This document shows, piece after piece, positions 1 through 8,376 of a stretch of DNA of 11,688 nt. Location: assembly GCA_964618895.1 (NCBI GenBank), contig CAZUDO010000110.1:1-11688 (forward strand). The letters are read 5' to 3'. The notes beneath the pieces were generated by a model, which was not told where the DNA came from, searched no databases, and was given only the letters and a program-made list of their open reading frames with translations. This stretch comes from CAZUDO01 sp964618895. Lineage in GTDB: Bacteria > Desulfobacterota > Binatia > DP-6. The translations under genes and the position numbers were made by a program. Position 1 is the stretch's first letter; every line of letters starts with the position of its first letter.

Positions 1-317
1 TGGGCGGCTGCCCGTGACGAGAACTGTCACGGCGCCGCGGTTATGGAGGTCACTGTTCGCGCACCTGCGGCGGGCGCGTCGATCTCGACCGATCGGGAAT
101 GGCTCCGAATCCAACGCCCCGCGTCAGCGGCTTCGTCCTCCGGGATGGATTCGGACAGGCCTGCTCTGTTGCGATCTTGGGACTGCGACACTGACGCGGT
201 GCGTTGGTCGCGGCGGCGCCGGCTTCGTGAGAAGAGCGGCAATAGCCGCCGACCAAGGGTGGGATTGCCCCTGCTCACTGGCCCTGGTACCGGAAGGTGC
301 GGCATGGGGAGGGCGGC
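1..317. other. Region without a recognisable gene
   Basis: I see no convincing coding sequence on either strand. The open frames here have low-complexity Arg/Pro/Ser-rich translations typical of antisense or non-coding GC-rich DNA, no family motif and no good ribosome binding site. No tRNA-like arms, insertion-sequence ends or direct repeats were found. The stretch holds a hairpin near its left end and, at its right end, the ribosome binding site of the DUF4160 remnant. It may carry the promoter of the DUF2442 module, but I could not pick out a credible -35/-10 pair. Confidence 0.5.
12..32. repeat. Perfect 7-bp inverted repeat (hairpin)
   Basis: The arms CCGTGAC (12-18) and GTCACGG (26-32) are exact reverse complements around the 7-base loop GAGAACT. 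No T-run follows on either strand, so it is not a textbook intrinsic terminator. It could be an operator or part of the end of a gene left of the window. Function unknown. Confidence 0.3.
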
Positions 318-356
318 GTGCCACGCATCTCGGAGTTTTTTGGGATCGCGATCTAA
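318..356 (+). pseudogene. DUF4160 N-terminal remnant (12 codons)
   Basis: Reading from the GTG at 318 gives MPRISEFFGIAI followed by TAA (354-356). This matches, as I know the family, the N-terminus of DUF4160 proteins (MPxISxFFGIxI, normally continued by an aromatic residue, MYY and an H-P-P-H-F-H stretch; about 80-90 residues in all). A good ribosome binding site, GGGGAGGG at 306-313, still precedes the start. Everything after residue 12 is absent, and the stop codon overlaps the ribosome binding site of the following DUF2442 gene. DUF4160 and DUF2442 genes are commonly adjacent in this order, so this is best read as the deletion scar of the first gene of a pair. A regulatory leader peptide is a less likely alternative. 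The identification rests on a short stretch and its context. Confidence 0.6.
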
Positions 357-361
357 AGGAG
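355..361 (+). promoter_or_regulatory. Ribosome binding site of the DUF2442 gene
   Basis: AAAGGAG lies 5 bases before the GTG at 367. It is one of the strongest Shine-Dalgarno matches in the window and fixes the start of the small gene. It overlaps the TAA of the DUF4160 remnant, which suggests the two frames were once translationally coupled. Confidence 0.75.
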
Positions 362-366
362 ATCCC

Positions 367-648
367 GTGGATAGCCCCACTCCGCTGATCCGATCGGTGG
401 CGACACCCGCATATCCCCGGGTTTCGATCGAGGCCAGCGACGGCAATCGCTACGAGGCCGATCTCTCATCGCTGTCCACCGTCCACTGCTTCCCACGGGA
501 TGGCGCAGCGTGGTCGCGCGTCTCGATCGATTCGTACGGTCTCGCCCTCGTGTGGGCGAGCCGGTTCGAGGTACACGTCGACCAGGTCATCGGGCTCGCG
601 ACGCGGGTCGAGCGCATCGCGGCATCCGCGAGCACGTCGCCGTCGTAG
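367..648 (+). CDS. DUF2442 domain-containing protein
   Basis: This 93-aa protein fits the small DUF2442 family. The signature runs YEADLSSL (residues 29-36), a central Trp (W49), the strand VSIDSYGLALVW (52-63) and FEVHVDQV (67-74). The GTG start is chosen for its strong ribosome binding site 5 bases upstream; the frame stays open further upstream (to about 43), but that extension has no family similarity. DUF2442 has no established biochemical role. It is often next to DUF4160, and the pair has been discussed as toxin-antitoxin-like; here only 12 codons of DUF4160 remain upstream. The C-terminal tail (about 82-93) is Ala/Ser-rich and probably disordered. It is convergent with the SDR gene, with a 76-base gap. 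The family call is made by eye from the motif pattern. Confidence 0.72.
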   Translation: MDSPTPLIRSVATPAYPRVSIEASDGNRYEADLSSLSTVHCFPRDGAAWSRVSIDSYGLALVWASRFEVHVDQVIGLATRVERIAASASTSPS

Positions 649-724
649 CCGCTCTCGACAACGGGCAAACGTCGGAAGCGGACAGATTGACCAGGTTCGG
701 CCTCACCCCGGCACGCCGGTCGCG

Positions 725-1513
725 TCAGTCGCGCGACGGTCGATGGCGCGACAGGTGGGCGCCGGCATCCACCACCACGAGCTGCCCGGTCACGTTGCGC
801 GCCAGGTCGGACGCCAGGTAGACGGCGGTCCGCGCCAGGTCGTCGGGTTCGGTCATACGCCGGAGCGGAATCGACTCGACGAGCGCGGCCAGATACGCGG
901 GGGTGACCGCGGCGTGGACGGTGTCGGTGAGCGTCGTTCCCGGCGCCATGGCGTTCACGCGGATGCCGTGCGGGCCGAGCTCGACGGCGAGCGTCTGGGT
1001 CAGGTGGTTGATGGCGGCCTTGGCTGCGCCGTAGGGCGCCAGGTGGAGGGCGGGCCGGAGGCTCTCGCCCGAGCTGACGTTCAGGATCACGCCGCCGGTC
1101 GCCTGCGCGATCATGGCGCGCGCTTCGGCCCGGCAGGAGAGGGCGGTGGCGATCAGGTTCTGCTCGACGATGGCGCGGAGGTCGTCGCCGTCCAGGTCGA
1201 CGAACGGCGCGGCGTGCCGGCCGGCCAGCATGCCGACGTTGTTGACGGCCACGTCGAGGCCGCCGAGCGCGCCGCAGGTGGCGTCGATCATGGCGGTCAC
1301 GTCGGCGTCCCGGCGCACGTCGGCGACCACCACCGCGGCACGCCGGCCCTCGGCGCGCACCCGGGCGGCCGTCTCCTCGGCGCCCGGGGCGTCGACATCC
1401 GCGATCGCCACGTCGGCGCCGGCGCGCGCCAGCCACACCGCGATGGCGCGGCCGATGCCGGCCCCGCCGCCCGTCACCAGGGCGCGCTTGCCCGCGAGGC
1501 CGAGGTCGATCAC
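725..1513 (-). CDS. Short-chain dehydrogenase/reductase (SDR), classical type
   Basis: This 262-aa protein is a classical SDR NAD(P)-dependent oxidoreductase of normal length. The cofactor motif TGGGAGIG is at residues 14-21, and an acidic residue (D39) ends the second strand, which in this family favours NAD(H) over NADP(H). NNVG at 91-94 replaces the usual NNAG. The catalytic set is N119, S148, Y161 and K165 (YGAAK). NAMAPGT follows, and the C-terminal end VTGQLVVVDAGAH is typical of SDRs. It starts with GTG, and the stop of the upstream alcohol dehydrogenase overlaps the start by 4 bases (GTGA, 1510-1513), so translation is coupled. It is the last gene of the four-gene selenoprotein cassette. 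The substrate cannot be read from the sequence; a hydroxyacyl or polyol-type secondary alcohol is plausible. Confidence 0.93.
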   Translation of the reverse strand: MIDLGLAGKRALVTGGGAGIGRAIAVWLARAGADVAIADVDAPGAEETAARVRAEGRRAAVVVADVRRDADVTAMIDATCGALGGLDVAVNNVGMLAGRHAAPFVDLDGDDLRAIVEQNLIATALSCRAEARAMIAQATGGVILNVSSGESLRPALHLAPYGAAKAAINHLTQTLAVELGPHGIRVNAMAPGTTLTDTVHAAVTPAYLAALVESIPLRRMTEPDDLARTAVYLASDLARNVTGQLVVVDAGAHLSRHRPSRD

Positions 1514-2595
1514 GCGCCGATCCGCAGGCTGACGCGCACCGCGTCCCGTCCCGGTACGTCGCGCGCGAGCAGCGCCATGGCGTCGGGGATGCGCTCGAGC
1601 GTCAGCACCTCGCCCACGAGCGGCCCGAGGGGGACGCGCCGCGCGCCGATCAGCGCCAACGCCGCGCGCATCGACTCGACGGTCGCCCCGCCGACACCCT
1701 GGAGGGTGATCTTCTTCACGATCAGCGCGTCGGTCACCAGCCCGTCGACGGCCCGGCCGTGCTTGAAGCCGGCCAGCCCGATGCGGCCGCGGCTCCGCAC
1801 CAGACGCACGGCCAGTGGGATGGTGGCGGTCGCGCCCGCGGCCACGTCCAGCACCACGTCGGCCATCCGCCCGCCGGTGATGGCGGTGACGCGCGCGACC
1901 GCATCGTCGTCGTCGACGACCAGCGTGTGGTGGACCCCGAGCGCGCGCGCGGCGGCGAGGCGTGCCCCGTCCCGGGCGGTACCGGTGGCGATCACGCAGC
2001 CTGCGCCGCCCGCGAGCGCCGCCACCATGCAGGCGAGGCCCTGGTGCCCCGGCCCCTGCACGACGATGGTCTCGCCCGGCCGCAGGCCGAGCACGTCCAG
2101 CCAGTGCAGCGCGTTGGCGAGCGGCTCGAACAGCGCGATCTCCTCGACCGGCGCCGGCAGATCGGCGCGATACACGATGGTGCGCGGCTTGAGGGCCATC
2201 ACCTCGGCGCACCCGCCCCAGACCCCCGGCGGTTCGTCCACGCCGAGCGTGATGCCGTAGATGGCGAGCCCGGTGCAGGTGGGCTCGAAGCGACGGCACC
2301 CGGCGCACGTGCCGCAGCGGAGGACCTCGTCCACGGCCACCCGATCGCCCTCGCGCACGCCCCAACGCGCCGCCGCCTCGGGATCGATGGCGGCGATCCG
2401 GCCGACGACCTCGTGCCCGGGAACGACCGGATAGATCTCGCCCGGGAGGCCGAGCTTGCCATGGAACTGCGCCAGGTCGGTGCCGCACAGCCCCACCGCC
2501 TCTACGGCGAGGAGCGCGCCGCCGGCGGGGAGCGTGGGGGCCGGGAAGTCGCGCACGTCGACCCGGCCGTCGCCCGTGAACACCGCGGCCTTCAC
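1510..2595 (-). CDS. Zinc-dependent medium-chain alcohol dehydrogenase (MDR family)
   Basis: This 361-aa protein has the full layout of the zinc-dependent alcohol/sorbitol/threonine dehydrogenase superfamily. Catalytic zinc ligands are C37 (in GLCGTD) and H61-E62 (in GHEVVG), with E157 in FEPLAN as the likely further ligand. The structural-zinc lobe has four cysteines, C94, C97, C100 and C107. The Rossmann motif GPGHQG is at 181-186. It should oxidise an alcohol to a carbonyl, or the reverse, with NAD(P). It starts with GTG one base after the UGSC selenoprotein stop, with a G-rich ribosome binding site (GGGGGAG) inside the end of that gene. It overlaps the SDR gene by 4 bases. Both spacings indicate one transcript and coupled translation. 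Substrate unknown; the subgroup looks closer to threonine/sorbitol dehydrogenase-like enzymes than to simple ethanol dehydrogenases. Confidence 0.93.
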   Translation of the reverse strand: MKAAVFTGDGRVDVRDFPAPTLPAGGALLAVEAVGLCGTDLAQFHGKLGLPGEIYPVVPGHEVVGRIAAIDPEAAARWGVREGDRVAVDEVLRCGTCAGCRRFEPTCTGLAIYGITLGVDEPPGVWGGCAEVMALKPRTIVYRADLPAPVEEIALFEPLANALHWLDVLGLRPGETIVVQGPGHQGLACMVAALAGGAGCVIATGTARDGARLAAARALGVHHTLVVDDDDAVARVTAITGGRMADVVLDVAAGATATIPLAVRLVRSRGRIGLAGFKHGRAVDGLVTDALIVKKITLQGVGGATVESMRAALALIGARRVPLGPLVGEVLTLERIPDAMALLARDVPGRDAVRVSLRIGA

Positions 2596-2596
2596 C

Positions 2597-3130
2597 TCAG
2601 GGCACTCCCCCGGTGAGGAGCCCGATCACCTGCTCGACGGCGGCCGCCGCGCGCGCCACGACGAGCGCATCCGCCGTGCCGCCGAGCGGATGCTCGACCA
2701 CCGCGATGCGCACGCCCGGCATGCCGTACGAGGTGCCGAGCTGGCGGGCGAGGGCCGCGAACGGCGTGGTCGCCACCAGCACCGTCGGCCGGCCCATCGC
2801 TTCCAGCGCCACCTGGTCGTGGACACTCCACGACGTGCACGACCCTCAATCGCCGCTCCCGGTGAGGATCACGTCCGCTTCCGCGCGCAGGCGGGCGAGC
2901 ACCTCGGCCTCGCCCCGCACGGCCGCGTTGGCCTTCTCGGTGACCAGCGTCACCTGCGCGCCCGTGCGCGCCGCGACGCGCTCGGCCAGCACCGTCAGCA
3001 GGCGGCGCGCATTCGGCTTGCGGTTGTCGAGCACTCCCACGCGCAGCCCGGCCAGGACGGCGGGCGTGGCCGCCGGAGCACGCGGCGCGGCGCCGGGCGG
3101 GCCTTCGGGTGCGTAGATGCGTGTCGTCAT
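2597..3130 (-). CDS. UGSC-family selenoprotein (in-frame TGA = Sec95)
   Basis: Read through the TGA at 2846-2848, this is one continuous 177-aa frame. Residues 1-27 are a Pro/Ala-rich lead-in. The domain starts near residue 30 with VGVLDNRKPNARRLL (31-45), followed by an alternating strand/helix pattern. Strand DVILTGSGD (86-94) leads into the motif U95-G-S-C98, then T-S-W-S-V-H-D (99-105). The second half has PTVLVATTPFAALA (115-128) and EHPLGG (146-151). These match, from memory, the UGSC family, whose members carry U-G-S-C or C-G-S-C at this point. The U-x-x-C pair suggests a redox-active selenenylsulfide. The ATG start has a strong ribosome binding site and overlaps the stop of the upstream gene (ATGA). 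A hairpin of SECIS type follows the TGA. Standard gene callers truncate or split this gene. The reaction is not known. Confidence 0.9.
2810..2848 (-). promoter_or_regulatory. Candidate bacterial SECIS element with the Sec UGA
   Basis: On the mRNA the UGA (2848-2846) is followed by a hairpin with arms GUCGUGG (2834-2828) and CCACGAC (2822-2816), seven perfect pairs around the loop AGUGU (2827-2823). Eighteen bases separate the UGA from the loop, and G is the second loop base. Bacterial SECIS elements typically show a short stem, a G in the first two loop positions and about 16-37 bases from the UGA to the loop, so all three fit. CAC (2837-2835) can pair with GUG (2812-2810) below a 3-base bulge. 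SelB binding is inferred. Confidence 0.75.
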
Positions 3131-4182
3131 GCGTCCTCCAGCGGGAGCGTGCAGCTCCGGGTCATGCCCCAGCCCGGCAGGACCGCCGAGTGCTTGCCGG
3201 CCCCGCCGGTCACCAGCACGCGGTAGTTGTCCGGGTGCTCGGTCATCGGCAGGCGGATGTCGTCGGGTGCGTCGGCGTGCATCCACGGCCGCCAGCGTCG
3301 CTGGCGGAAGGCGGCCAGGAACTCGCCCCGCGGCAGGCGCGCGCGCTCGTAGAGGAAGGTCTGGACATCGCGGCGGTGCCAGCCGGCGGCGGCGATGGTG
3401 GCGGCGTGCTCGGGACAGAGGGCGACGAAGATCTCCCCCTGACTGATGCAGGCGTTGTTGGCGCCGAGCGACGCGATCGCCGACGCCGCCTTGGTCAGGA
3501 GACGGGTGGCGTCGTCGCTCTCCATGTCGTGCACGTTGTGCGGGTTCTCGCAGCACGCGACGGTCACCGCGCTGGCGGCGTCGACGCCGCAGTGGCGGTG
3601 GTACGCCTCCCAGGGGCTCTCGGGCGCGTTCTCGGCGATGCAGAAGGCGTACTTGCTCGGCTGGCCCTGGGTCGCCTGGTCGCCGCGGCCCGGGTACGCG
3701 CCGCCGACGTGCAGGAGCACGAGCCGCAGCGCGCGCCCGACGGTGGCGTTGGCACGCGTGCCCGGCCCGAAGGTGCCGCAGCCGGCGTTGAAGCCGAGAC
3801 GCTCGACCGCCTCGCCGTGCACGATCACCAGCGGGGCGACGGGATGGGTCGTCGACTGCACGCCCTGCAGGTTCACGTCGGGATGGCAGAGGGCGCGCAC
3901 GGCGGTCACGAGCACCGGAAACACGGCGGGGACGCAGCCCGCGAGCACCGCGTTCACCGCCAGTGCGCGGCGGGTTGCGAGGCCGAAGCGGGGCGGGATC
4001 ACTCCCGCGACCTCATCGGGGTCGGCGCTGCCCAGCATGGCGGCCACCCGCGCGTCGGTCGGTGGCACGAGCGGCAGGCCATCGCCCCAGCCCCGCGCGG
4101 CGAACACTGCGAGCAGGGTCTCGGGGGTATCGTCAGCCAGCTCGAGCAGCTCGGTCGTATCCGGGGCGGCGGCGGGCAGCAC
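3127..4182 (-). CDS. Uncharacterised conserved protein, partner of UGSC selenoprotein
   Basis: I cannot assign a function to this 351-aa protein. It has well-defined conserved-looking blocks: GWGDGLPLVPPT (31-42), GVQSTTHPVAPLVIVHG (107-123), NAGCGTFGPGTRANATVG (132-149), FCIAENAPESPWEAYH (180-195), ACCENPHNVHDMESDD (209-224) and VTGGAGKHSAVLPGW (324-338). I recall similar proteins next to UGSC-family genes in other genomes. It has at least ten cysteines, notably C135, C181, C210 and C211, and many His residues, which would suit metal or thiol chemistry; this is inference. There is no signal peptide or clear membrane segment, so it is probably cytoplasmic. The GTG at 4182 is the only start between the upstream in-frame stop and the conserved core; no clear ribosome binding site precedes it. 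The ATGA overlap with the selenoprotein start implies coupled translation and probably a shared complex or pathway. Confidence 0.85.
   Translation of the reverse strand: MLPAAAPDTTELLELADDTPETLLAVFAARGWGDGLPLVPPTDARVAAMLGSADPDEVAGVIPPRFGLATRRALAVNAVLAGCVPAVFPVLVTAVRALCHPDVNLQGVQSTTHPVAPLVIVHGEAVERLGFNAGCGTFGPGTRANATVGRALRLVLLHVGGAYPGRGDQATQGQPSKYAFCIAENAPESPWEAYHRHCGVDAASAVTVACCENPHNVHDMESDDATRLLTKAASAIASLGANNACISQGEIFVALCPEHAATIAAAGWHRRDVQTFLYERARLPRGEFLAAFRQRRWRPWMHADAPDDIRLPMTEHPDNYRVLVTGGAGKHSAVLPGWGMTRSCTLPLEDA
3135..3139 (-). promoter_or_regulatory. Ribosome binding site of the UGSC selenoprotein gene
   Basis: GGAGG on the minus strand lies 4 bases before the ATG at 3130, inside the end of the upstream reading frame. 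It fixes the start of the selenoprotein gene at the ATGA overlap. Confidence 0.75.
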
Positions 4183-4322
4183 GGGTGCGGATCATGACAC
4201 GGTGGCCCCGGGCACGGTCAACGGGTGCGGGAAGTCCCGTAGGCATCTCGCCAGGAGGTCGCAGTCGCCTGCGCACGCGTTGCCTTGCCGATGGCCCCGC
4301 AGCAGCGGTAGCCTCGGGCGTC
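4183..4322. promoter_or_regulatory. Divergent intergenic region
   Basis: These 140 bases separate the leftward selenoprotein cassette from the rightward kinase/flavoprotein pair, so promoters for both must lie here or within the adjoining ends. TTGCCG near 4285 with GTAGCC about 17 bases downstream is a weak candidate pair toward the kinase. An imperfect inverted repeat, CCCGGGCAC with GTGCGGG, lies near 4205-4232. Neither is strong enough to call. The sharing of the region raises, but does not show, joint control. Confidence 0.45.
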
Positions 4323-6644
<2,322 letters not shown>

Positions 6645-6650
6645 GCGGGC

Positions 6651-7880
6651 GTGGCGGAGGGGGTGGAGGTGGCCATCGTCGGCGGCGGCGCCGCCGGCCT
6701 GATGGCAGGCATCTGGGCCGGGCGCAGCGGGCCGCAGCGGCGGATCGTGATCCTGGAAGGCGCGCCGCGGCTGGGTGCCAAGATCCTGATCGCCGGCGGC
6801 GGGCGCTGCAACGTGACCCACGACACTGTCGACGAGCACGCCTTCGCAGGCGCCTCGCGGCACGCGATCCGCAAGGTGCTGCGCCGTTTCGACGTGCCTG
6901 CGACGGTCGCCTTCTTCCGCGACCTCGGCGTGTCGCTGAAGCGCGAGGACACCGGCAAGCTCTTTCCCACCACCGACCGTGCCCGCACCGTCCTCGATGC
7001 GCTGGTCGCGGGGGTACGCGCCGCCGGCGTCGAGCTGCGCCACCCGTGGCGGGTGGAGGAGGTGACGGCCGGTGACGGCGGCTTCCGGCTCGCCGGCCCC
7101 GCGGGCGCCCTCCGGGCCCGGGCCGTCGTGCTGGCCACCGGCGGCAGGAGTGTCCCGACGACGGGCTCGGACGGGCACGGCTACACCGTCGCCCGCGCGC
7201 TCGGGCATACGCTGACGCCGCGCATCCTCCCGGCCCTGGTGCCGCTCCGCCTGCCGCGCACGCATCCACTCACCGGCCTGGCCGGGGTATCCGCCCGGGT
7301 GACGGTCGAGGTGCGCGCCGGCAGCGGCAAGCGGCTGGCGGCCTTCACCGATGCGCTCCTGTGCACCCACGTCGGGCTCTCCGGGCCGGTGATCCTGGAC
7401 GTGAGCCGCTACTACCTGCACGCGTGCGCCGACGACCCGGCGGCGGCGCTGGTGATCGGCTGGCTCCCCGACGAGACGCCCGCGGCGGTCGACGGCGCGC
7501 TGCGCGCGCTGGGGGCCAGGACGCCGGGGGCCTGGCTGCGCCAGCGGATGCCCGATCGGCTGGCGCTCGTGCTGTGCGCGCTGGCGGGGATCGACGCCGG
7601 CGTGCCCGGGTATCAGCTGTCACGCGACGCGCGCCAGCGTCTGATGGCGGCGCTCACCGCGCTCCCGGTCCCGATCGCCGGCGATCGCAGCTTCACCCAC
7701 GCCGAGGTGACCGCCGGCGGCGTGCCCCTGACGGAGGTCCGGCTCGAGACGATGGCGTCGCGCGTGTGCCCGGGGCTCCATCTCTGCGGTGAACTCCTGG
7801 ACGTGGATGGCCGCATCGGCGGCTTCAACTTCCAGTGGGCGTGGGCGAGTGGCTACGTGGCGGGTGTCAGCGTCGGGTGA
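6651..7880 (+). CDS. HI0933/YhiN-family FAD-dependent oxidoreductase
   Basis: This 409-aa flavoprotein has the FAD-binding motif VGGGAAGL (10-17), the family hallmark GAKILIAGGGRCNVTH (42-57), ATGG before GSDGHGY in the middle, and the C-terminal signature GELLDVDGRIGGFNFQWAWASG. These place it in the HI0933/YhiN group of NAD(P)/FAD-dependent oxidoreductases at normal length. Physiological substrates for the group are poorly known; some members have been linked to reduction of bile-acid intermediates. It starts only 6 bases after the kinase stop, so it is probably co-transcribed. The GTG at 6651 is used; GTG codons at 6663 and 6669 are alternatives, the last with GGAGG at 6656-6660 upstream, which would shorten the protein by 6 residues. 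Its 3' end overlaps the convergent hemerythrin gene by 14 bases. Confidence 0.93.
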   Translation: MAEGVEVAIVGGGAAGLMAGIWAGRSGPQRRIVILEGAPRLGAKILIAGGGRCNVTHDTVDEHAFAGASRHAIRKVLRRFDVPATVAFFRDLGVSLKREDTGKLFPTTDRARTVLDALVAGVRAAGVELRHPWRVEEVTAGDGGFRLAGPAGALRARAVVLATGGRSVPTTGSDGHGYTVARALGHTLTPRILPALVPLRLPRTHPLTGLAGVSARVTVEVRAGSGKRLAAFTDALLCTHVGLSGPVILDVSRYYLHACADDPAAALVIGWLPDETPAAVDGALRALGARTPGAWLRQRMPDRLALVLCALAGIDAGVPGYQLSRDARQRLMAALTALPVPIAGDRSFTHAEVTAGGVPLTEVRLETMASRVCPGLHLCGELLDVDGRIGGFNFQWAWASGYVAGVSVG

Positions 7881-8376
7881 TGGCGCAGGTGGCCGCGTCG
7901 CGCGTCGCCAGGAGGTCGCGGATCGACCGCCCGATGCGCTCGACTTCGGCCGGCTCCACGCCTTCCGGGAAGGTGGCGAACAGCTCGCGCTCCTCGCAGC
8001 GCACGTGCGTCTCGAGCAGATCGGCGAACGCGACCAGCGCGGCATGGATCGCCGCCTCCCCGGTGGCGTCCACCGCCTGCGCACGCAGCGCGGCCAGGCG
8101 CCCGTGGTCGTCGACGAGACGCGCGACGAGATCGGCCTGCGTGCGGAGCGCAGGGAAGAGCGCCTCTTCCTCGGCACGGAAGTGGGCGTGCAGATTGGCG
8201 TCGTAGAAGGCGAGCAGGCGGGCGCGCCGGCTCGCCGGGGTGCTGGCCGGCGTCATCGGCGTCTCGCGCCCGGGCGGTGCCGGGTGGTGCAGGAAGAAGG
8301 CGAGTCCGAGCGCCTCGCGGTGGTCGTGGGAGAGCGGGATGAGGCTCGGATGCCTCGGCACGGGCGGGACCCTCAT
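7867..8376 (-). CDS. Hemerythrin (HHE) domain-containing protein
   Basis: This 169-aa four-helix protein has the ligand pattern of the hemerythrin/HHE cation-binding domain: H17-D-H19 in the first helix, H65 and E69 (HFRAE), H91 (DDHGR), and H124 with E128 (HVRCEE). Such domains bind a di-iron centre and serve in oxygen, NO or redox sensing or in iron handling; which applies here is not visible. There is no signal peptide, so it is cytoplasmic. A Pro/Thr/Ala-rich segment (32-50) separates the first helix from the second. The ATG start overlaps the stop of the upstream VOC gene (ATGA, 8373-8376), so translation is coupled. The 3' end overlaps the convergent flavoprotein gene by 14 bases. Confidence 0.9.
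   Translation of the reverse strand: MRVPPVPRHPSLIPLSHDHREALGLAFFLHHPAPPGRETPMTPASTPASRRARLLAFYDANLHAHFRAEEEALFPALRTQADLVARLVDDHGRLAALRAQAVDATGEAAIHAALVAFADLLETHVRCEERELFATFPEGVEPAEVERIGRSIRDLLATRDAATCAITRR

Noticed and set aside
690..724. Terminator between the convergent DUF2442 and SDR genes
   Set aside because: Only a short CCGG stem with no T-run on either strand; not distinguishable from background.
500..2260. Long plus-strand frame opposite the two dehydrogenases
   Set aside because: Low-complexity Arg/Ala/Gly/Ser translation with no motif; it is an antisense shadow of the conserved minus-strand genes, as expected in very GC-rich DNA.
725..2488. Long 587-codon minus-strand frame suggesting a fused protein
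   Set aside because: Only its last 262 codons (the SDR) are real; the first half is an out-of-frame reading of the alcohol dehydrogenase gene with Arg/Gly-rich composition.
2597..2812. Separate 71-aa gene starting at GTG 2812
   Set aside because: It is the C-terminal part of the UGSC selenoprotein: same frame as the upstream half, family blocks continue across the TGA, and no ribosome binding site precedes the GTG.
2846..2848. TGA as a nonsense mutation, making the UGSC gene a pseudogene
   Set aside because: The stop sits exactly at the U of the U-G-S-C motif, is followed by a SECIS-like stem, and the rest of the frame is intact and tightly packed in an operon.
4249..4265. A 15-base sequence (TCGCCAGGAGGTCGC) repeated near 7907
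   Set aside because: The second copy lies in the hemerythrin coding region; one repeat of this length is plausible by chance in a GC-rich window and the flanks do not match.
4280..4322. Sigma70-like promoter for the kinase (TTGCCG with GTAGCC)
   Set aside because: The -10 element is poor and GC-rich DNA gives many such matches; mentioned in the intergenic entry but not called as a promoter.
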